Shown here: piece after piece, positions 8,117 to 17,074 of the stretch | Position numbering within the stretch: position 1 is the stretch's first letter | Layout of the letters: each line of letters begins with the position of its first letter | From: UBA9732 sp963606545 | Lineage (GTDB): Bacteria > Spirochaetota > Spirochaetia > Sphaerochaetales > Sphaerochaetaceae | Direction: 5' to 3' | Length of the DNA stretch: 64,000 nucleotides | Assembly (NCBI GenBank): GCA_963606545.1 | Contig: CAVCYP010000001.1 | Span: 1-64,000, forward strand | Program-made: the position numbers and the translations under genes | The notes under the pieces: model-generated | What the model was told of the DNA's origin: nothing | Seen by the model: the letters and a program-made list of their open reading frames with translations, nothing else | Database searches by the model: none

Positions 8117-9391
8117 ATGAAATATTACTTAGCAATTGATATTGGAGCCTCCTCAGGAAGGCACATTGTTGGCTGGAAAGAAAAAGGTGAGCTCAAAACC
8201 AAAGAAGTTTACCGCTTTCCAAACAGTATGAGAGAACAAGAAGGACATCTGACTTGGGATTTGGACGCACTGCTTTCCAATGTGAAAGATGGCATTACAA
8301 AAGCTAGAATCCAGTTTCCAAAAATAGAAAGTCTTTCCATTGACACCTGGGGTGTGGACTATGTTCTTCTAAAAGAAGATAAAGAGGTTCTACCCTGCTA
8401 TGCCTATAGAGACAATCGCACTTTGGAAAATATTCCTGCGTTACATAAGCTGGTTCCCTTCTCTACGTTATACAGCCACACTGGCTGTCAATTTCAGCCC
8501 TTCAACTCCATCTATCAGCTTTATACAGACAAGCTTGAAGGCCGATTAAAGGAGGTTACAAACTTCTTAATGCTTCCAGAGTTCCTACTTTGGAAGCTTT
8601 GTGGTATTAAAGTAAAAGAATTCACCAATGCCACCACCACAGGTCTTGTGAAGGCTGAAACAGGTGAATTTGATAAAGAGATCATTGAAAAACTGGGCCT
8701 TCCGGTAGAGCTTTTTCCAAAGCTCACGCCTGCTGGAAAAGTCATTGGAAAATATGAAGATATCAAAGTAGTCCTTTGTGCCACTCATGACACGGCTAGT
8801 GCCGTAGAAGGCATTCCAATGGAGGACAACAGTCCCTATATTTCCTCTGGAACCTGGTCACTTTTGGGGGTCAAGACTCCAAAGCCAATTACAGATATCA
8901 ACAGCCAAGAGGCTAACTACTCCAATGAAGGAGGCCTTGGGTATAATAGGTATCAGAAAAATATTATGGGGATGTGGCTGATAAACGAGCTACAAAAAGA
9001 GCTATGTAGAGGGCTGGGGTTCTCTGGAATTGTGCAGGCGGCGCAGGAAAGCACGACACAGGCGCTGGTGGATGCAAATTCAGAGGATTTTTTGGCGCCA
9101 GCGAGCATGAAAGAGGCGTTTGACAAGGCTACGGGAAACAGCTTGGTCTCAATTGGCGACTACTTTAAGTGCGCTTATAGGAGTTTGGCGCTTTCCTACA
9201 AGGTGGCGTTGGAGGAACTTGAGAAAAATACTGGCACTCAATACAAAAAGCTATATATCGTAGGTGGTGGCGCAAAGAATCAGTATCTTAATGAGCTGAC
9301 AGCAGAGATGACAAAAAAAGAAGTAATTGCCCTTCCAATTGAGGCAACCGCAATAGGTAATTTAAAAGTACAAATGGAGATAGAAAAATGA
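8117..9391 (+). CDS. rhaB: Rhamnulokinase
   Basis: This FGGY-family kinase phosphorylates L-rhamnulose at C1. Visible motifs are the N-terminal DIGASSGRHIVG phosphate-binding segment, SIDTWGVDY, AYRDNRT, THDTASAV, the SSGTWSLLG segment and VGGGAKNQYLN. The protein is 424 residues, about 40-60 shorter than usual rhamnulokinases: it stops soon after the EATAIGN motif, where other members have a further helical tail. The reading frame ends in a 4-base ATGA overlap with rhaA. It may be functional, but the short C-terminus deserves note. Confidence 0.92.
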   Translation: MKYYLAIDIGASSGRHIVGWKEKGELKTKEVYRFPNSMREQEGHLTWDLDALLSNVKDGITKARIQFPKIESLSIDTWGVDYVLLKEDKEVLPCYAYRDNRTLENIPALHKLVPFSTLYSHTGCQFQPFNSIYQLYTDKLEGRLKEVTNFLMLPEFLLWKLCGIKVKEFTNATTTGLVKAETGEFDKEIIEKLGLPVELFPKLTPAGKVIGKYEDIKVVLCATHDTASAVEGIPMEDNSPYISSGTWSLLGVKTPKPITDINSQEANYSNEGGLGYNRYQKNIMGMWLINELQKELCRGLGFSGIVQAAQESTTQALVDANSEDFLAPASMKEAFDKATGNSLVSIGDYFKCAYRSLALSYKVALEELEKNTGTQYKKLYIVGGGAKNQYLNELTAEMTKKEVIALPIEATAIGNLKVQMEIEK

Positions 9392-10638
9392 ATTATTCTG
9401 AAGCAAAAGCAAAGTATGAAGCTCTTGGAGTGGACGTAGAGAAAGCTTTGAGCACTTTGAAAGCTGCCCCAGTGTCCCTTCACTGCTGGCAGGGAGATGA
9501 CGTCAGGGGTTTTGACACAGACCCAAGCAAGCCACTAACTGGTGGTATCCAGACCACAGGAAACTACCCTGGCCGGGCCCGCACCCCGCAGGAGCTGATG
9601 GCAGACCTTGAAGAAGTCTTAAAACTCTGTCCTGGAACAAAAAAACTCAACCTTCATGCCTCCTACGCCATCTTTGAAGAAGGCCAGTGGGTAGACCGCA
9701 ACAAGCTTGAACCCAAGCACTTTGCCCCGTGGGTAGAGTTCTGTAAAAAGCACAATCTTGGTGCTGACTTCAACCCAACCTTCTTCTCGCACCCAATGTG
9801 CGACCCTCTGACCCTTTCCAGCCCAAATCCCAAGACGCGCGCTTTTTGGATTGAGCACGGAAAAGCCTGCGTGCGAATTTCCCAGTATCTAGCCACTGAA
9901 CTTGGCCAACCTTGCACCATGAACATCTGGACCGGCGATGGCTTTAAGGACATCCCCGCCGACAGACTTGGACCTAGAATGCGTTACAAAAAGTCCATTG
10001 ACGAGATTCTCTCTGAACCGTACGACTTCAACAAAGTCAAACCTTGCATTGAAAGCAAAGTCTTTGGCATTGGCGTAGAAAGCTATACCGTTGGCAGCGC
10101 AGAATTTGCACTAAGCTATGCCGCTATGAATAGCAGTAAGTGCATCCCACTGATGGACAACGGCCACTACCACCCAACAGAAGTCGTCAGCGACAAAATC
10201 CCCGCCCTCCTTACCTTCTTCCCAGAGATTGCACTGCACATCACCCGCCCAGTCCGATGGGATAGTGACCACGTAGTTCTCTATGACGATGAAACCAAAG
10301 AACTCTGTAAAGAAATTGTTCGTTGCGGAGGCCTTGAGGGTAGAGTTCACATGGCCCTGGATTACTTTGACGCCTCAGTCAACAGAATTGCAGCTTGGGT
10401 TACAGGCTTCAGAAATGTTCAAAAGGCCTTGCTCAATGCCTTATTAACACCTTCTTTGGTTTCTGCGCAGGATGCGGGAGATTTTACCACCTTATTGGTT
10501 GCACAGGAAGAACTTAAAACTCTTCCATTTGGCGAAATTTGGGCAGAATACTGCAGACGTTGCAACGTTCCAGAAGATGGCACTTGGCTTAGCCTTGTCA
10601 GGGACTATGAAAATAAAGTTTTAAAGGAAAGAGTATGA
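9388..10638 (+). CDS. rhaA: L-rhamnose isomerase
   Basis: The 416-residue protein matches the usual length (E. coli about 419). It interconverts L-rhamnose and L-rhamnulose with metal ions. Conserved stretches include the N-terminal LHCWQGDDVRGFD, NIWTGDGFKD, the metal-site segment GIGVESYTVGSAEF, PLMDNGHYHPTE, ITRPVRWDSDHVV and ALDYFDASVNR. It overlaps rhaB by ATGA upstream and rhaD by ATGA downstream. Third codon positions are strongly C-rich from about 9480 to 10340 and revert to A/T-rich after 10390. Confidence 0.95.
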   Translation: MNYSEAKAKYEALGVDVEKALSTLKAAPVSLHCWQGDDVRGFDTDPSKPLTGGIQTTGNYPGRARTPQELMADLEEVLKLCPGTKKLNLHASYAIFEEGQWVDRNKLEPKHFAPWVEFCKKHNLGADFNPTFFSHPMCDPLTLSSPNPKTRAFWIEHGKACVRISQYLATELGQPCTMNIWTGDGFKDIPADRLGPRMRYKKSIDEILSEPYDFNKVKPCIESKVFGIGVESYTVGSAEFALSYAAMNSSKCIPLMDNGHYHPTEVVSDKIPALLTFFPEIALHITRPVRWDSDHVVLYDDETKELCKEIVRCGGLEGRVHMALDYFDASVNRIAAWVTGFRNVQKALLNALLTPSLVSAQDAGDFTTLLVAQEELKTLPFGEIWAEYCRRCNVPEDGTWLSLVRDYENKVLKERV

Positions 10639-11444
10639 AAGAGATTTTGACAGCACCTTGGATGGTTGAGATGATTCGCACCACCACCAACATGTACAAC
10701 CATGGTTGGGATGAAAGAAACGGTGGCAATATTAGTTTATTATTAGAGGAAGCTTCTGTCCTTGAATATGTTGACGGCACTGTTATTAGAGAGCTGGAGA
10801 CAGGCTTCTCCTGCCCAGAATTGGAAGGTAAATATTTTCTAGTTACCGGAACCGGAAAGTACTTCAAGAATGTCCAATATGAACCAGAAGTCAACCTTGG
10901 ACTTGTGAAGCTAGTCAATAAAGGCAAGACCGCCCAGCTCCTTTGGGGATTCTCAGACGGTGGCCGTTTCACCTCTGAATTTCCAGCTCACATGATGAGT
11001 CATGCAGCCAGGCTCAAGGTCTGTGCTAGTAATAGAGTTGTTATGCACTGTCATCCAAGTAATTTACTGGCAATGACTTACGTTCATAGCCTAGAGGAAA
11101 AAGCCTTTACTCGCACCCTCTGGCAAATGTGCACAGAATGCATTGTTGTCTTCCCAGATGGCGTCAACGTTCTGCCTTGGATGCTGTGTGGCACCAATGA
11201 AATTGGTCAAGCCACAGCAAAAAAGATGGAAACCGCCCGCCTTGTAGTCTGGGCGCAACATGGCATCTACGGCGCCGGTGCTAACCTAGATGAGACCTTT
11301 GGCTTAATTGAAACAGCAGAAAAGGCTGCAGAAATCTACATGAAGATTGCCCATCTTCCACTAGTGAACACCATCACAGATGACCAGCTGCACCAGCTTG
11401 AGGCCCACTTCAAGGTCCAGGCCAGAGCAGGCTATCTAAACTAA
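10635..11444 (+). CDS. rhaD: Rhamnulose-1-phosphate aldolase
   Basis: This 269-residue class II aldolase splits L-rhamnulose 1-phosphate into dihydroxyacetone phosphate and L-lactaldehyde. Zinc-ligand motifs are visible: MHCHPSNLLA (two His) and WAQHGIYGAG (third His); the FTSEFPAHM segment carries the catalytic Glu region. It is the last gene of the rhamnose operon. No lactaldehyde reductase or intact rhamnose transporter is present nearby, so these functions must be elsewhere or lost. Confidence 0.94.
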   Translation: MKEILTAPWMVEMIRTTTNMYNHGWDERNGGNISLLLEEASVLEYVDGTVIRELETGFSCPELEGKYFLVTGTGKYFKNVQYEPEVNLGLVKLVNKGKTAQLLWGFSDGGRFTSEFPAHMMSHAARLKVCASNRVVMHCHPSNLLAMTYVHSLEEKAFTRTLWQMCTECIVVFPDGVNVLPWMLCGTNEIGQATAKKMETARLVVWAQHGIYGAGANLDETFGLIETAEKAAEIYMKIAHLPLVNTITDDQLHQLEAHFKVQARAGYLN

Positions 11445-11460
11445 AACTCCCTAGCTTGTC

Positions 11461-11546
11461 AAAATTTCCCGAGAAATCACAAAATTTTCACTTTTCTCGG
11501 GAAATTTTCCAGAGAAATTGAATTTTTAAGGCTTTTCTCGGGAATT
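11461..11546. repeat. Intergenic inverted-repeat element, three arms (type 1)
   Basis: A perfect 16-bp inverted repeat (11461-11476 with 11493-11508, core TTTCCCGAGAAA) is followed by a third partial copy TTTTCTCGGGAA near 11533-11544. It lies between convergent rhaD and the CBS-ACT gene and may also end transcription. Apart from this, 11445-11587 holds no gene. Confidence 0.6.
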
Positions 11547-11587
11547 TGAGACCAATTCTTTAATCTTTGATGTGGACTAGTGAGAAC

Positions 11588-12256
11588 TCAGAATGAAAGA
11601 TGTAGCAGCTTGTTGGACTCCTCAACGTCCATGATTTCAAGGGCAAAAGGCTTGATGAGGTCAACAAGGGCGCTACCGGAAATGCCAGCAACCTTGATGG
11701 AGATACATCTGTTGGAAGGATCCGTTCCAGCAAAGCAGGAGCAGGTAATCAGGTCCAACTGCTGTGCGCTAATCTTTCCAATGATTTCTGAGAGCACACC
11801 CTTCCCTTCTTTTACCATGAAGGTGATAGTGGTTCCGTTGATACGAGAGCCAAACGTTTCAAGAAGCATCTTGAAAAGATCGCTCTTGGAGACTATGCCC
11901 ACAAGATGCTCGCCCTCGAGAACAGGGAGGCAGGAGAGGTCCTGGTCTACCATGAGCGTTGCAGCAGCCTCAACTGTGGTATCCTTGGTAATGGTAACTG
12001 GATTTCTGCTCATAATCTTCTTAACTGTAAGCTTGGAAAGAAGATAGTTTGTCTCATAGGTACTTAAGGTAGTAGCTGGGGATGGAGCTGCTCTAAGAAT
12101 ATCCTTTTCAGAGATAACGCCAACCAATTTACCGTACTTATCCAAAACTGGGAGGCGGTGAACATGCTCTTTAGCCATTAAGTCACTTGCATCTTGAATA
12201 GAAATGTCAGGGGTGCAAGTAATAGGATTCTTTGTCATTCTGCTTTCAATAATCAT
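11588..12256 (-). CDS. CBS-pair and ACT domain protein, putative branched-chain amino acid sensor
   Basis: The start is ATG 12256, with GGAGGT just upstream; the reading frame stays open for 52 more codons into livF, but that part is a shadow. The 222 residues hold two CBS domains (about 1-60 and 75-135: MTKNPITCTP, HRLPVLDKYGKLVGVI, KKIMSRNPVTI, LSCLPVLEGEHLVGIVS) and a C-terminal ACT-like domain (about 145-215). CBS pairs bind adenine nucleotides and ACT domains bind amino acids. As the last gene of a liv transporter operon, it may tune transport or metabolism to leucine/isoleucine/valine levels (inference). Confidence 0.85.
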   Translation of the reverse strand: MIIESRMTKNPITCTPDISIQDASDLMAKEHVHRLPVLDKYGKLVGVISEKDILRAAPSPATTLSTYETNYLLSKLTVKKIMSRNPVTITKDTTVEAAATLMVDQDLSCLPVLEGEHLVGIVSKSDLFKMLLETFGSRINGTTITFMVKEGKGVLSEIIGKISAQQLDLITCSCFAGTDPSNRCISIKVAGISGSALVDLIKPFALEIMDVEESNKLLHLSF

Positions 12257-12269
12257 AAGACCTCCAAAA

Positions 12270-13016
12270 TTATTCGCCAAGATAGGCAGCACGAACCCGC
12301 TCATTTTTGAGCAAGGCATGAGCCTTATCCTGAAGAACAATAACTCCGTTTTCCATGACGTAACCGTCGTCAGCACTCTTAAGTGCCAGCCTAGCGTTCT
12401 GCTCAACAACAAGGACAGTTACTTTGTCTTCCTTGTTGATTTGGCACAGTTTGCTAAAGATGTCGTGAACAATCAACGGTGCCAAGCCAAGGCCAGGCTC
12501 ATCTAATAGCAACAGTCTAGGACTCACCATGAGGGCTCTTGCAACGGCGAGCATCTGCTGTTCACCACCGGAAAGGCTTCTTGCCTTTTGCTTCCTACGA
12601 GTGCCTAAAATGGGGAAGAAGTCGAACATTTCTTGCTTCTTGTTCTTAATTAGGCTATCGTCCTTCAGCATAAAGGCTCCCATGTCTAGGTTTTCCTCTA
12701 CGGTGAGGTCGGCAAAGACTCGGCGTCCTTCAGGAACCAGAGCTATACCCTTTTTAACTACATTATACGTCGGAATTCCGTGAAAGTGTCCATCTTTTAC
12801 AGAATAAAGTACATTTTCATCATAAGTGATGGATCCAGAGACCAAAGGCTCCTGTCCAACAATGGCTTTTAGTAAGGTTGACTTACCTGCACCATTGGCT
12901 CCAATGAGGGAAACAAAGGTTCCTTCATTGACAGACATTGAGACTCCATGAAGAGCTTTGATGTTTCCATAACTTACGGCAATATTGTCTATCTTTAAGA
13001 GAACTTTGTCAGACAT
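12270..13016 (-). CDS. livF: Branched-chain amino acid ABC transporter, ATPase LivF
   Basis: ABC ATPase of 248 residues. Walker A is GANGAGKSTLL, the signature LSGGEQQMLAVARAL and Walker B LLLLDEPGLGLAP; the C-terminal VLQDKAHALLKNE segment is typical of LivF. ATG 13016 has GAGGAGG seven bases upstream; a GTG at 13022 overlapping the livG stop is less well placed. It powers import together with LivG, LivH and LivM. Confidence 0.93.
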   Translation of the reverse strand: MSDKVLLKIDNIAVSYGNIKALHGVSMSVNEGTFVSLIGANGAGKSTLLKAIVGQEPLVSGSITYDENVLYSVKDGHFHGIPTYNVVKKGIALVPEGRRVFADLTVEENLDMGAFMLKDDSLIKNKKQEMFDFFPILGTRRKQKARSLSGGEQQMLAVARALMVSPRLLLLDEPGLGLAPLIVHDIFSKLCQINKEDKVTVLVVEQNARLALKSADDGYVMENGVIVLQDKAHALLKNERVRAAYLGE

Positions 13017-13018
13017 GG

Positions 13019-13843
13019 TCACACCTCCTCTGAAACGCCAGAATCATCGTCAGAATCATCATCCAAGTCATCATCGTCATCAGTGCCCAAATAAGCCTGA
13101 ATGACTGCTGGGTTAGTCTGAATACTGCTAGGCGTGCCCTGAGCAATCTTTTGACCATAGTTAAGAACCGTGATGTTGTCGCAGATATTCATCACCAGCT
13201 TCATGTCATGCTCAATGAGAACCACTGTGACGCCTAGGTCGCGGATTCTACGGATAGTCTTCATAAGATTATCGGTTTCCTGCGGGTTCATGCCGGCAGC
13301 TGGCTCGTCCAAAAAGAGTAGCTTGGGCTCGGTGGCAAGCGCGCGGGCAATCTCCAATTCGCGCTGATAGCCGTACGGAAGGCTTCCGGCAGCCTCGTCG
13401 CGTAGCTTTTCAAGGCCAAAAAATTCCAGCCATTTGGTAGCGTTGGCCATCTCTTCCCGCTTTTCCTTCTCTACATTTACAAAGGAGACTAGAGCTTGCA
13501 AAGTTCTGTTTTTGATATTCCCGGTATGAAAATGCCTGCCCACCATGACGTTATCAAGCACGCTGAGCTCTTTAAAAAGTCTAATATTCTGGAAGGTTCG
13601 GGCAATTCCAAGCCGACAAACCTTGTTGGCTGGCATTCCGGTGATGTCTTTGTCTTCAAAGATAACCTTTCCTGAAGAGGGAACATCCAGACCAGTGATG
13701 TTATTAAACAAGGTGGTCTTACCGGCACCGTTTGGGCCAATTAGACCGGTAATCATGTTCTTTTCAACCGTGAAATCTACTCTGTTTACAGCAATGATTC
13801 CGCCAAACTCGCGGGTCAAAGCTTTAGTTTCTAACATGCTCAT
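13019..13843 (-). CDS. livG: Branched-chain amino acid ABC transporter, ATPase LivG
   Basis: ABC ATPase of 274 residues with GPNGAGKTTLFN (Walker A), LPYGYQRELEIARAL (signature) and LLFLDEPAAGMNP (Walker B). The final 20 or so residues are an Asp/Ser-rich acidic tail (DDDDDLDDDSDDDSG) that is not usual for LivG and looks like a simple-sequence expansion. The ATG overlaps the livM stop as ATGA. Confidence 0.93.
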   Translation of the reverse strand: MSMLETKALTREFGGIIAVNRVDFTVEKNMITGLIGPNGAGKTTLFNNITGLDVPSSGKVIFEDKDITGMPANKVCRLGIARTFQNIRLFKELSVLDNVMVGRHFHTGNIKNRTLQALVSFVNVEKEKREEMANATKWLEFFGLEKLRDEAAGSLPYGYQRELEIARALATEPKLLFLDEPAAGMNPQETDNLMKTIRRIRDLGVTVVLIEHDMKLVMNICDNITVLNYGQKIAQGTPSSIQTNPAVIQAYLGTDDDDDLDDDSDDDSGVSEEV

Positions 13844-14745
13844 GCCTTGACCTCCTGCTTCACCTTGTTATTTCTCTTCTTTCTTCCCAGAATTCCCTGA
13901 GGTCTGTAGATCATCATAAGAACTAGGATGAGACCAAAGATAATCTGTTTTGCCTGAGCTGGGATGACGTTGGAAAGTCCAACCAGCTGTGGAAGGTAAG
14001 AGATAAACTGAATAATAAAGGCTCCAAGAATGACTGCCAAGAAATTTCCCATACCACCAAGCACCACAGTACAAAGGACCATAATGGAAACCATAAATAC
14101 ATAGGAACCAGGAGAAACGGAAAGGACAAATTCTGCCTGAAGACAGCCCGCAATACCGGAAATTCCTGCACCAATGGCAAAGGAGAAGACCTTGTATTTG
14201 GTAACATTAATTCCCATAGAAGCTGCAGCAATCTCGTCCTCTCTTATAGCCTCAAGAGCTCTTCCCATACGGGAATTCACAAGGCGTTCCAAGAGGAACC
14301 AGCAAATTGCTAGCATAATTATTTCCATCAGCAAAAATCCATACTTTGTATAGGGACTAATCTTTGTACCAAAAAGAGTTATCATTGAAATCTTTTGAAT
14401 TCCCATAGGGCCGTTAGTAAGAGAGTCCCAGTTGTTAATCACGGTTCTGACAATTTCAGCAAAACCCAGAGTAGCAATGGCAAGGTAGTCTCCCTTAAGG
14501 CGCAAAGTTGGAAGGCCAATGAGAACGCCCATCAAAGCACTGAGAAGTACAGCAACAGGAATCGTAGCCCAGAAGGACCAACCTAGCTTGGTAACCAGAA
14601 TTGCTGTTGTGTAACTGCCAATGGCAAAGAAGCCAGCAGCGCACAAGGAGAGCATTCCGGTATAACCGGTAATGAGATTCTGCCCCAGGGACATGAAAGC
14701 GTAGATACATGTATAAATTAGTATAAGAAGAAAGAAATTTAACAT
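13840..14745 (-). CDS. livM: Branched-chain amino acid ABC transporter, permease LivM
   Basis: This 301-residue permease has about eight hydrophobic segments. It shows LivM hallmarks: SLGQNLITGYTGMLSLC near the N-terminus, LRLKGDYLAIATLGFAEIVR, AIREDEIAAASMGIN (the EAA-like loop that contacts the ATPase) and a basic C-terminal tail. The start overlaps the livH stop as TGATG, with AGGAGAAGG as ribosome site. Confidence 0.93.
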   Translation of the reverse strand: MLNFFLLILIYTCIYAFMSLGQNLITGYTGMLSLCAAGFFAIGSYTTAILVTKLGWSFWATIPVAVLLSALMGVLIGLPTLRLKGDYLAIATLGFAEIVRTVINNWDSLTNGPMGIQKISMITLFGTKISPYTKYGFLLMEIIMLAICWFLLERLVNSRMGRALEAIREDEIAAASMGINVTKYKVFSFAIGAGISGIAGCLQAEFVLSVSPGSYVFMVSIMVLCTVVLGGMGNFLAVILGAFIIQFISYLPQLVGLSNVIPAQAKQIIFGLILVLMMIYRPQGILGRKKRNNKVKQEVKA

Positions 14746-15677
14746 CAGACCTTCTCCTTTTCCACTTTACCAAGAAGTCCTTCAGGTTTAAGCAGAAGAA
14801 TTAAAATCAAAACAGCAAAGGCAATTGCATCTTTAAAGCCCTGAGGAATTCCAAGAATTGCAACTCCAAAGGTCTCAAGTAATCCAAGTAAGAAGCCCCC
14901 CAACATGGCACCGGTAATGTTGCCAATACCACCAACAACGGCAGCAACAAAGGCCTTAAGTCCAACCATTGTTCCCATTGTGGCATAGACCTTGTAATCA
15001 AGAGCAATGAGCATACCACCACAGGCAGCAAGGGCAGAACCAATTCCAAAGGTAAGGGAAATAATCATATCTGAGTTAATTCCCATAAGCTTTGCAGTCT
15101 CTCCATCCAGAGCTGTGGCACGCATAGCCTTACCCATACGAGTCTTATCTACAAAAATCTTAAGTAAAACCATCATTGCAACTGCAACAACAAGCACCAT
15201 AATCTGGTGAGGAGTAATGACAACACCACCAATTGAGATTGGAGAGTTATCAAACGGATACTCCAGCTTTCTTGAGTGAGTTCCAAACAGCCAAGCTGCA
15301 CTGTTAGATAAAATAAAAGAAACACCAATAGCAGAAAGCAGTGGAGCAAGTCTTGAGCCCTTTCTAAGTGGCTTATAAGCAATTTTCTCTATTACCATAC
15401 CAAGCAGTGCACAACAAAGCATGGAAACTAGCATTGCAATAAAGAAAGCGATAATCCACCAAGTTCCCATGGGTGTAGAGCCTCTGAGGGCATCAAAGAC
15501 AAAAAGGCCAACATAGGCCCCAACCATGAGAATATCGCCATGAGCAAAGTTTATAAATTTAAGTATTCCGTAAACCATGGTGTAACCTAGTGCTATGAGT
15601 GCATAGATTCCACCAAGGGTCAAACCATTCATGAGATGCTGAAAAAAAGTACTGACAGACCCCACGCAAACCTCCAT
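14745..15677 (-). CDS. livH: Branched-chain amino acid ABC transporter, permease LivH
   Basis: This 310-residue permease shows LivH features: LTLGGIYALIALGYTMVYGI, FINFAHGDILMVGAYVG, an EAA-like loop around MRATALDGETAKLMGIN, and GGIGNITGAMLGGFLLG. ATG 15677 is the longest start, but GGAGGT lies within its first codons and points to GTG 15665 as the real start, four residues shorter. A hairpin separates it from livJ. Confidence 0.92.
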   Translation of the reverse strand: MEVCVGSVSTFFQHLMNGLTLGGIYALIALGYTMVYGILKFINFAHGDILMVGAYVGLFVFDALRGSTPMGTWWIIAFFIAMLVSMLCCALLGMVIEKIAYKPLRKGSRLAPLLSAIGVSFILSNSAAWLFGTHSRKLEYPFDNSPISIGGVVITPHQIMVLVVAVAMMVLLKIFVDKTRMGKAMRATALDGETAKLMGINSDMIISLTFGIGSALAACGGMLIALDYKVYATMGTMVGLKAFVAAVVGGIGNITGAMLGGFLLGLLETFGVAILGIPQGFKDAIAFAVLILILLLKPEGLLGKVEKEKV

Positions 15678-15681
15678 TTAC

Positions 15682-15716
15682 AAAGGCCCTCCCCTAGAAG
15701 AAAGGGAAGAGCCTTT
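15682..15716 (-). promoter_or_regulatory. Intra-operon hairpin between livJ and livH
   Basis: Arms 15682-15695 and 15703-15716 pair over 14 positions with two G-T pairs, without a good T-run on the minus strand. This fits an attenuator or mRNA-stabilising hairpin that lets the binding protein be made in excess over the permease genes. Confidence 0.55.
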
Positions 15717-15743
15717 AACAAAACTGTCCAATATTACTAAATA

Positions 15744-16904
15744 TTACTGAACCTGAACAATCTTTCCATTCTCAACAGTAAAGGCACCAACATAAACTGG
15801 AGTTGTACCCTCTACCTCATAGATGCCCTGATAAGCTACAAGGTCACCATTTTCAGCAAAGTTGATAATTCCGTTTACTCCTTCAAAATCCTTAACCTGC
15901 TGCATACCCTTCTTGATAGCCTCACGGTTTGTGCCAACCTTCTCAATAACTGAAGCCAAAATGTAGGTTGCATCGTAAGAGTTAGAAGCAAACGAATCAG
16001 GACCTACGCCCCATTTTGCCGTGTAATTCTCTTTGAAGACCTTATTCTTGTCAGACTCTTCAATCTTTGCAGAAGCGGTGTAAACAACGCCATCTGTGTA
16101 CTGACCAGCAAGGTCATAAATCTCTTCACTCAAGAAGCCGTCACCAGAAAGGAAAGGCTTATCAATACCAAGCTGGGCTGCCTGCTCAAGAATCTGAGCC
16201 ATCTCTGCCGTGTAATCTGGAATGTAGATTGCCTCAGCCTCTGTATTCTTAAGGTTGGTCAACTGAGTCTTGAAATCCTTATCTCCAACCATGAAAGTCT
16301 CAGTTGCAACAATCTGACCACCATCTTCCGTGAAAGCTTCACTCATGCTCTCATACAAACCTTGGCTGTAATCGTTCTTGGCGTACAAAACTGCAAGCTT
16401 TCTGTAACCCAGCACCTCATACCAATACTTACCGGCAACTTCACCCTGAAGTCCATCAGAAGGCGTAGTTCTGAAAATGTAATCGCCAACGTTCGTGATA
16501 TCCTTATGAGAGGCCGATGGTGTTATGATAACAATGCCTTCAGCCTGCGCACGCTCTGCGACGGAGAAAGACTCACCAGTGAGAACTGGACCAATAACAG
16601 CACAAACTTTGTCAGAAGAACTGAGTTTTTCCATAGCTGCAAGAGCCTTCTGGGAATCGCCTTCGCTATCTTCAGCATAAAGCTTTACCTGTACACCGTT
16701 TATACCACCATTGGTGTTGATTTCATCAATCGCCATTTGTACAGCCTGCTTACATAGAGTTCCATAGTTCGCATAGTCTCCGGTAAGTGGTCCAATAAAT
16801 CCAATCTTAATGGAATCGCTGGAACTACTCTCTTGATCACCACCAGCGAAACACATTGAAACAAACACAAAAGCAACCAACATCAAAACGACGATTTTCT
16901 TCAT
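15744..16904 (-). CDS. livJ: Branched-chain amino acid ABC transporter, substrate-binding protein
   Basis: The start is ATG 16904, with AGGAGAT upstream; 15 further in-frame codons upstream are ignored. The 386-residue protein has a signal peptide ending near VSMCFA-GG; Cys18 could be a spirochaetal-type lipidation site or the cleavage could be after FA. The mature part is a type I periplasmic binding protein: KIGFIGPLTGDYANYG, EINTNGGINGVQVKLYAEDSEGDSQKALA, AVIGPVLTGESFS, and the C-terminal YDATYILASVIEKV segment. It captures leucine, isoleucine, valine or a related amino acid. It is first in the liv operon behind a strong promoter. Confidence 0.92.
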   Translation of the reverse strand: MKKIVVLMLVAFVFVSMCFAGGDQESSSSDSIKIGFIGPLTGDYANYGTLCKQAVQMAIDEINTNGGINGVQVKLYAEDSEGDSQKALAAMEKLSSSDKVCAVIGPVLTGESFSVAERAQAEGIVIITPSASHKDITNVGDYIFRTTPSDGLQGEVAGKYWYEVLGYRKLAVLYAKNDYSQGLYESMSEAFTEDGGQIVATETFMVGDKDFKTQLTNLKNTEAEAIYIPDYTAEMAQILEQAAQLGIDKPFLSGDGFLSEEIYDLAGQYTDGVVYTASAKIEESDKNKVFKENYTAKWGVGPDSFASNSYDATYILASVIEKVGTNREAIKKGMQQVKDFEGVNGIINFAENGDLVAYQGIYEVEGTTPVYVGAFTVENGKIVQVQ

Positions 16905-16940
16905 ACTTGAATCTCCTATATCGCTAAAATTAATGAACGC

Positions 16941-16969
16941 AATATACAAAAATCAGTATTTTTATTCAA
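16941..16969 (-). promoter_or_regulatory. Promoter of the liv operon
   Basis: On the minus strand TTGAAT (16969-16964), a 17-bp spacer and TATATT (16946-16941) lie about 37 bases upstream of the livJ ATG. Confidence 0.65.
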
Positions 16970-17036
16970 CGATTCCATGTTATAGAAAAAACAAAAATGT
17001 AAATTTCGTAAAATTTTTGTCCCATCTAACACAATA

Positions 17037-17064
17037 TTGACAATAATTTTAACATATGTAAAAT
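17037..17064 (+). promoter_or_regulatory. Promoter of the MATE gene, overlapping an upstream ATG
   Basis: Perfect TTGACA (17037-17042), a 16-bp spacer and TAAAAT (17059-17064). The -10 overlaps the first in-frame ATG (17063). The next ATG at 17075 is 10 bases past the -10 and has no ribosome site. Confidence 0.6.
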
Positions 17065-17074
17065 GCTGATTGTC

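Noticed and set aside
12257..12412. 52-codon N-terminal extension of the CBS-ACT protein
   Set aside because: The extension is antisense-like sequence inside livF; ATG 12256 has a strong GGAGGT and begins the domain correctly.
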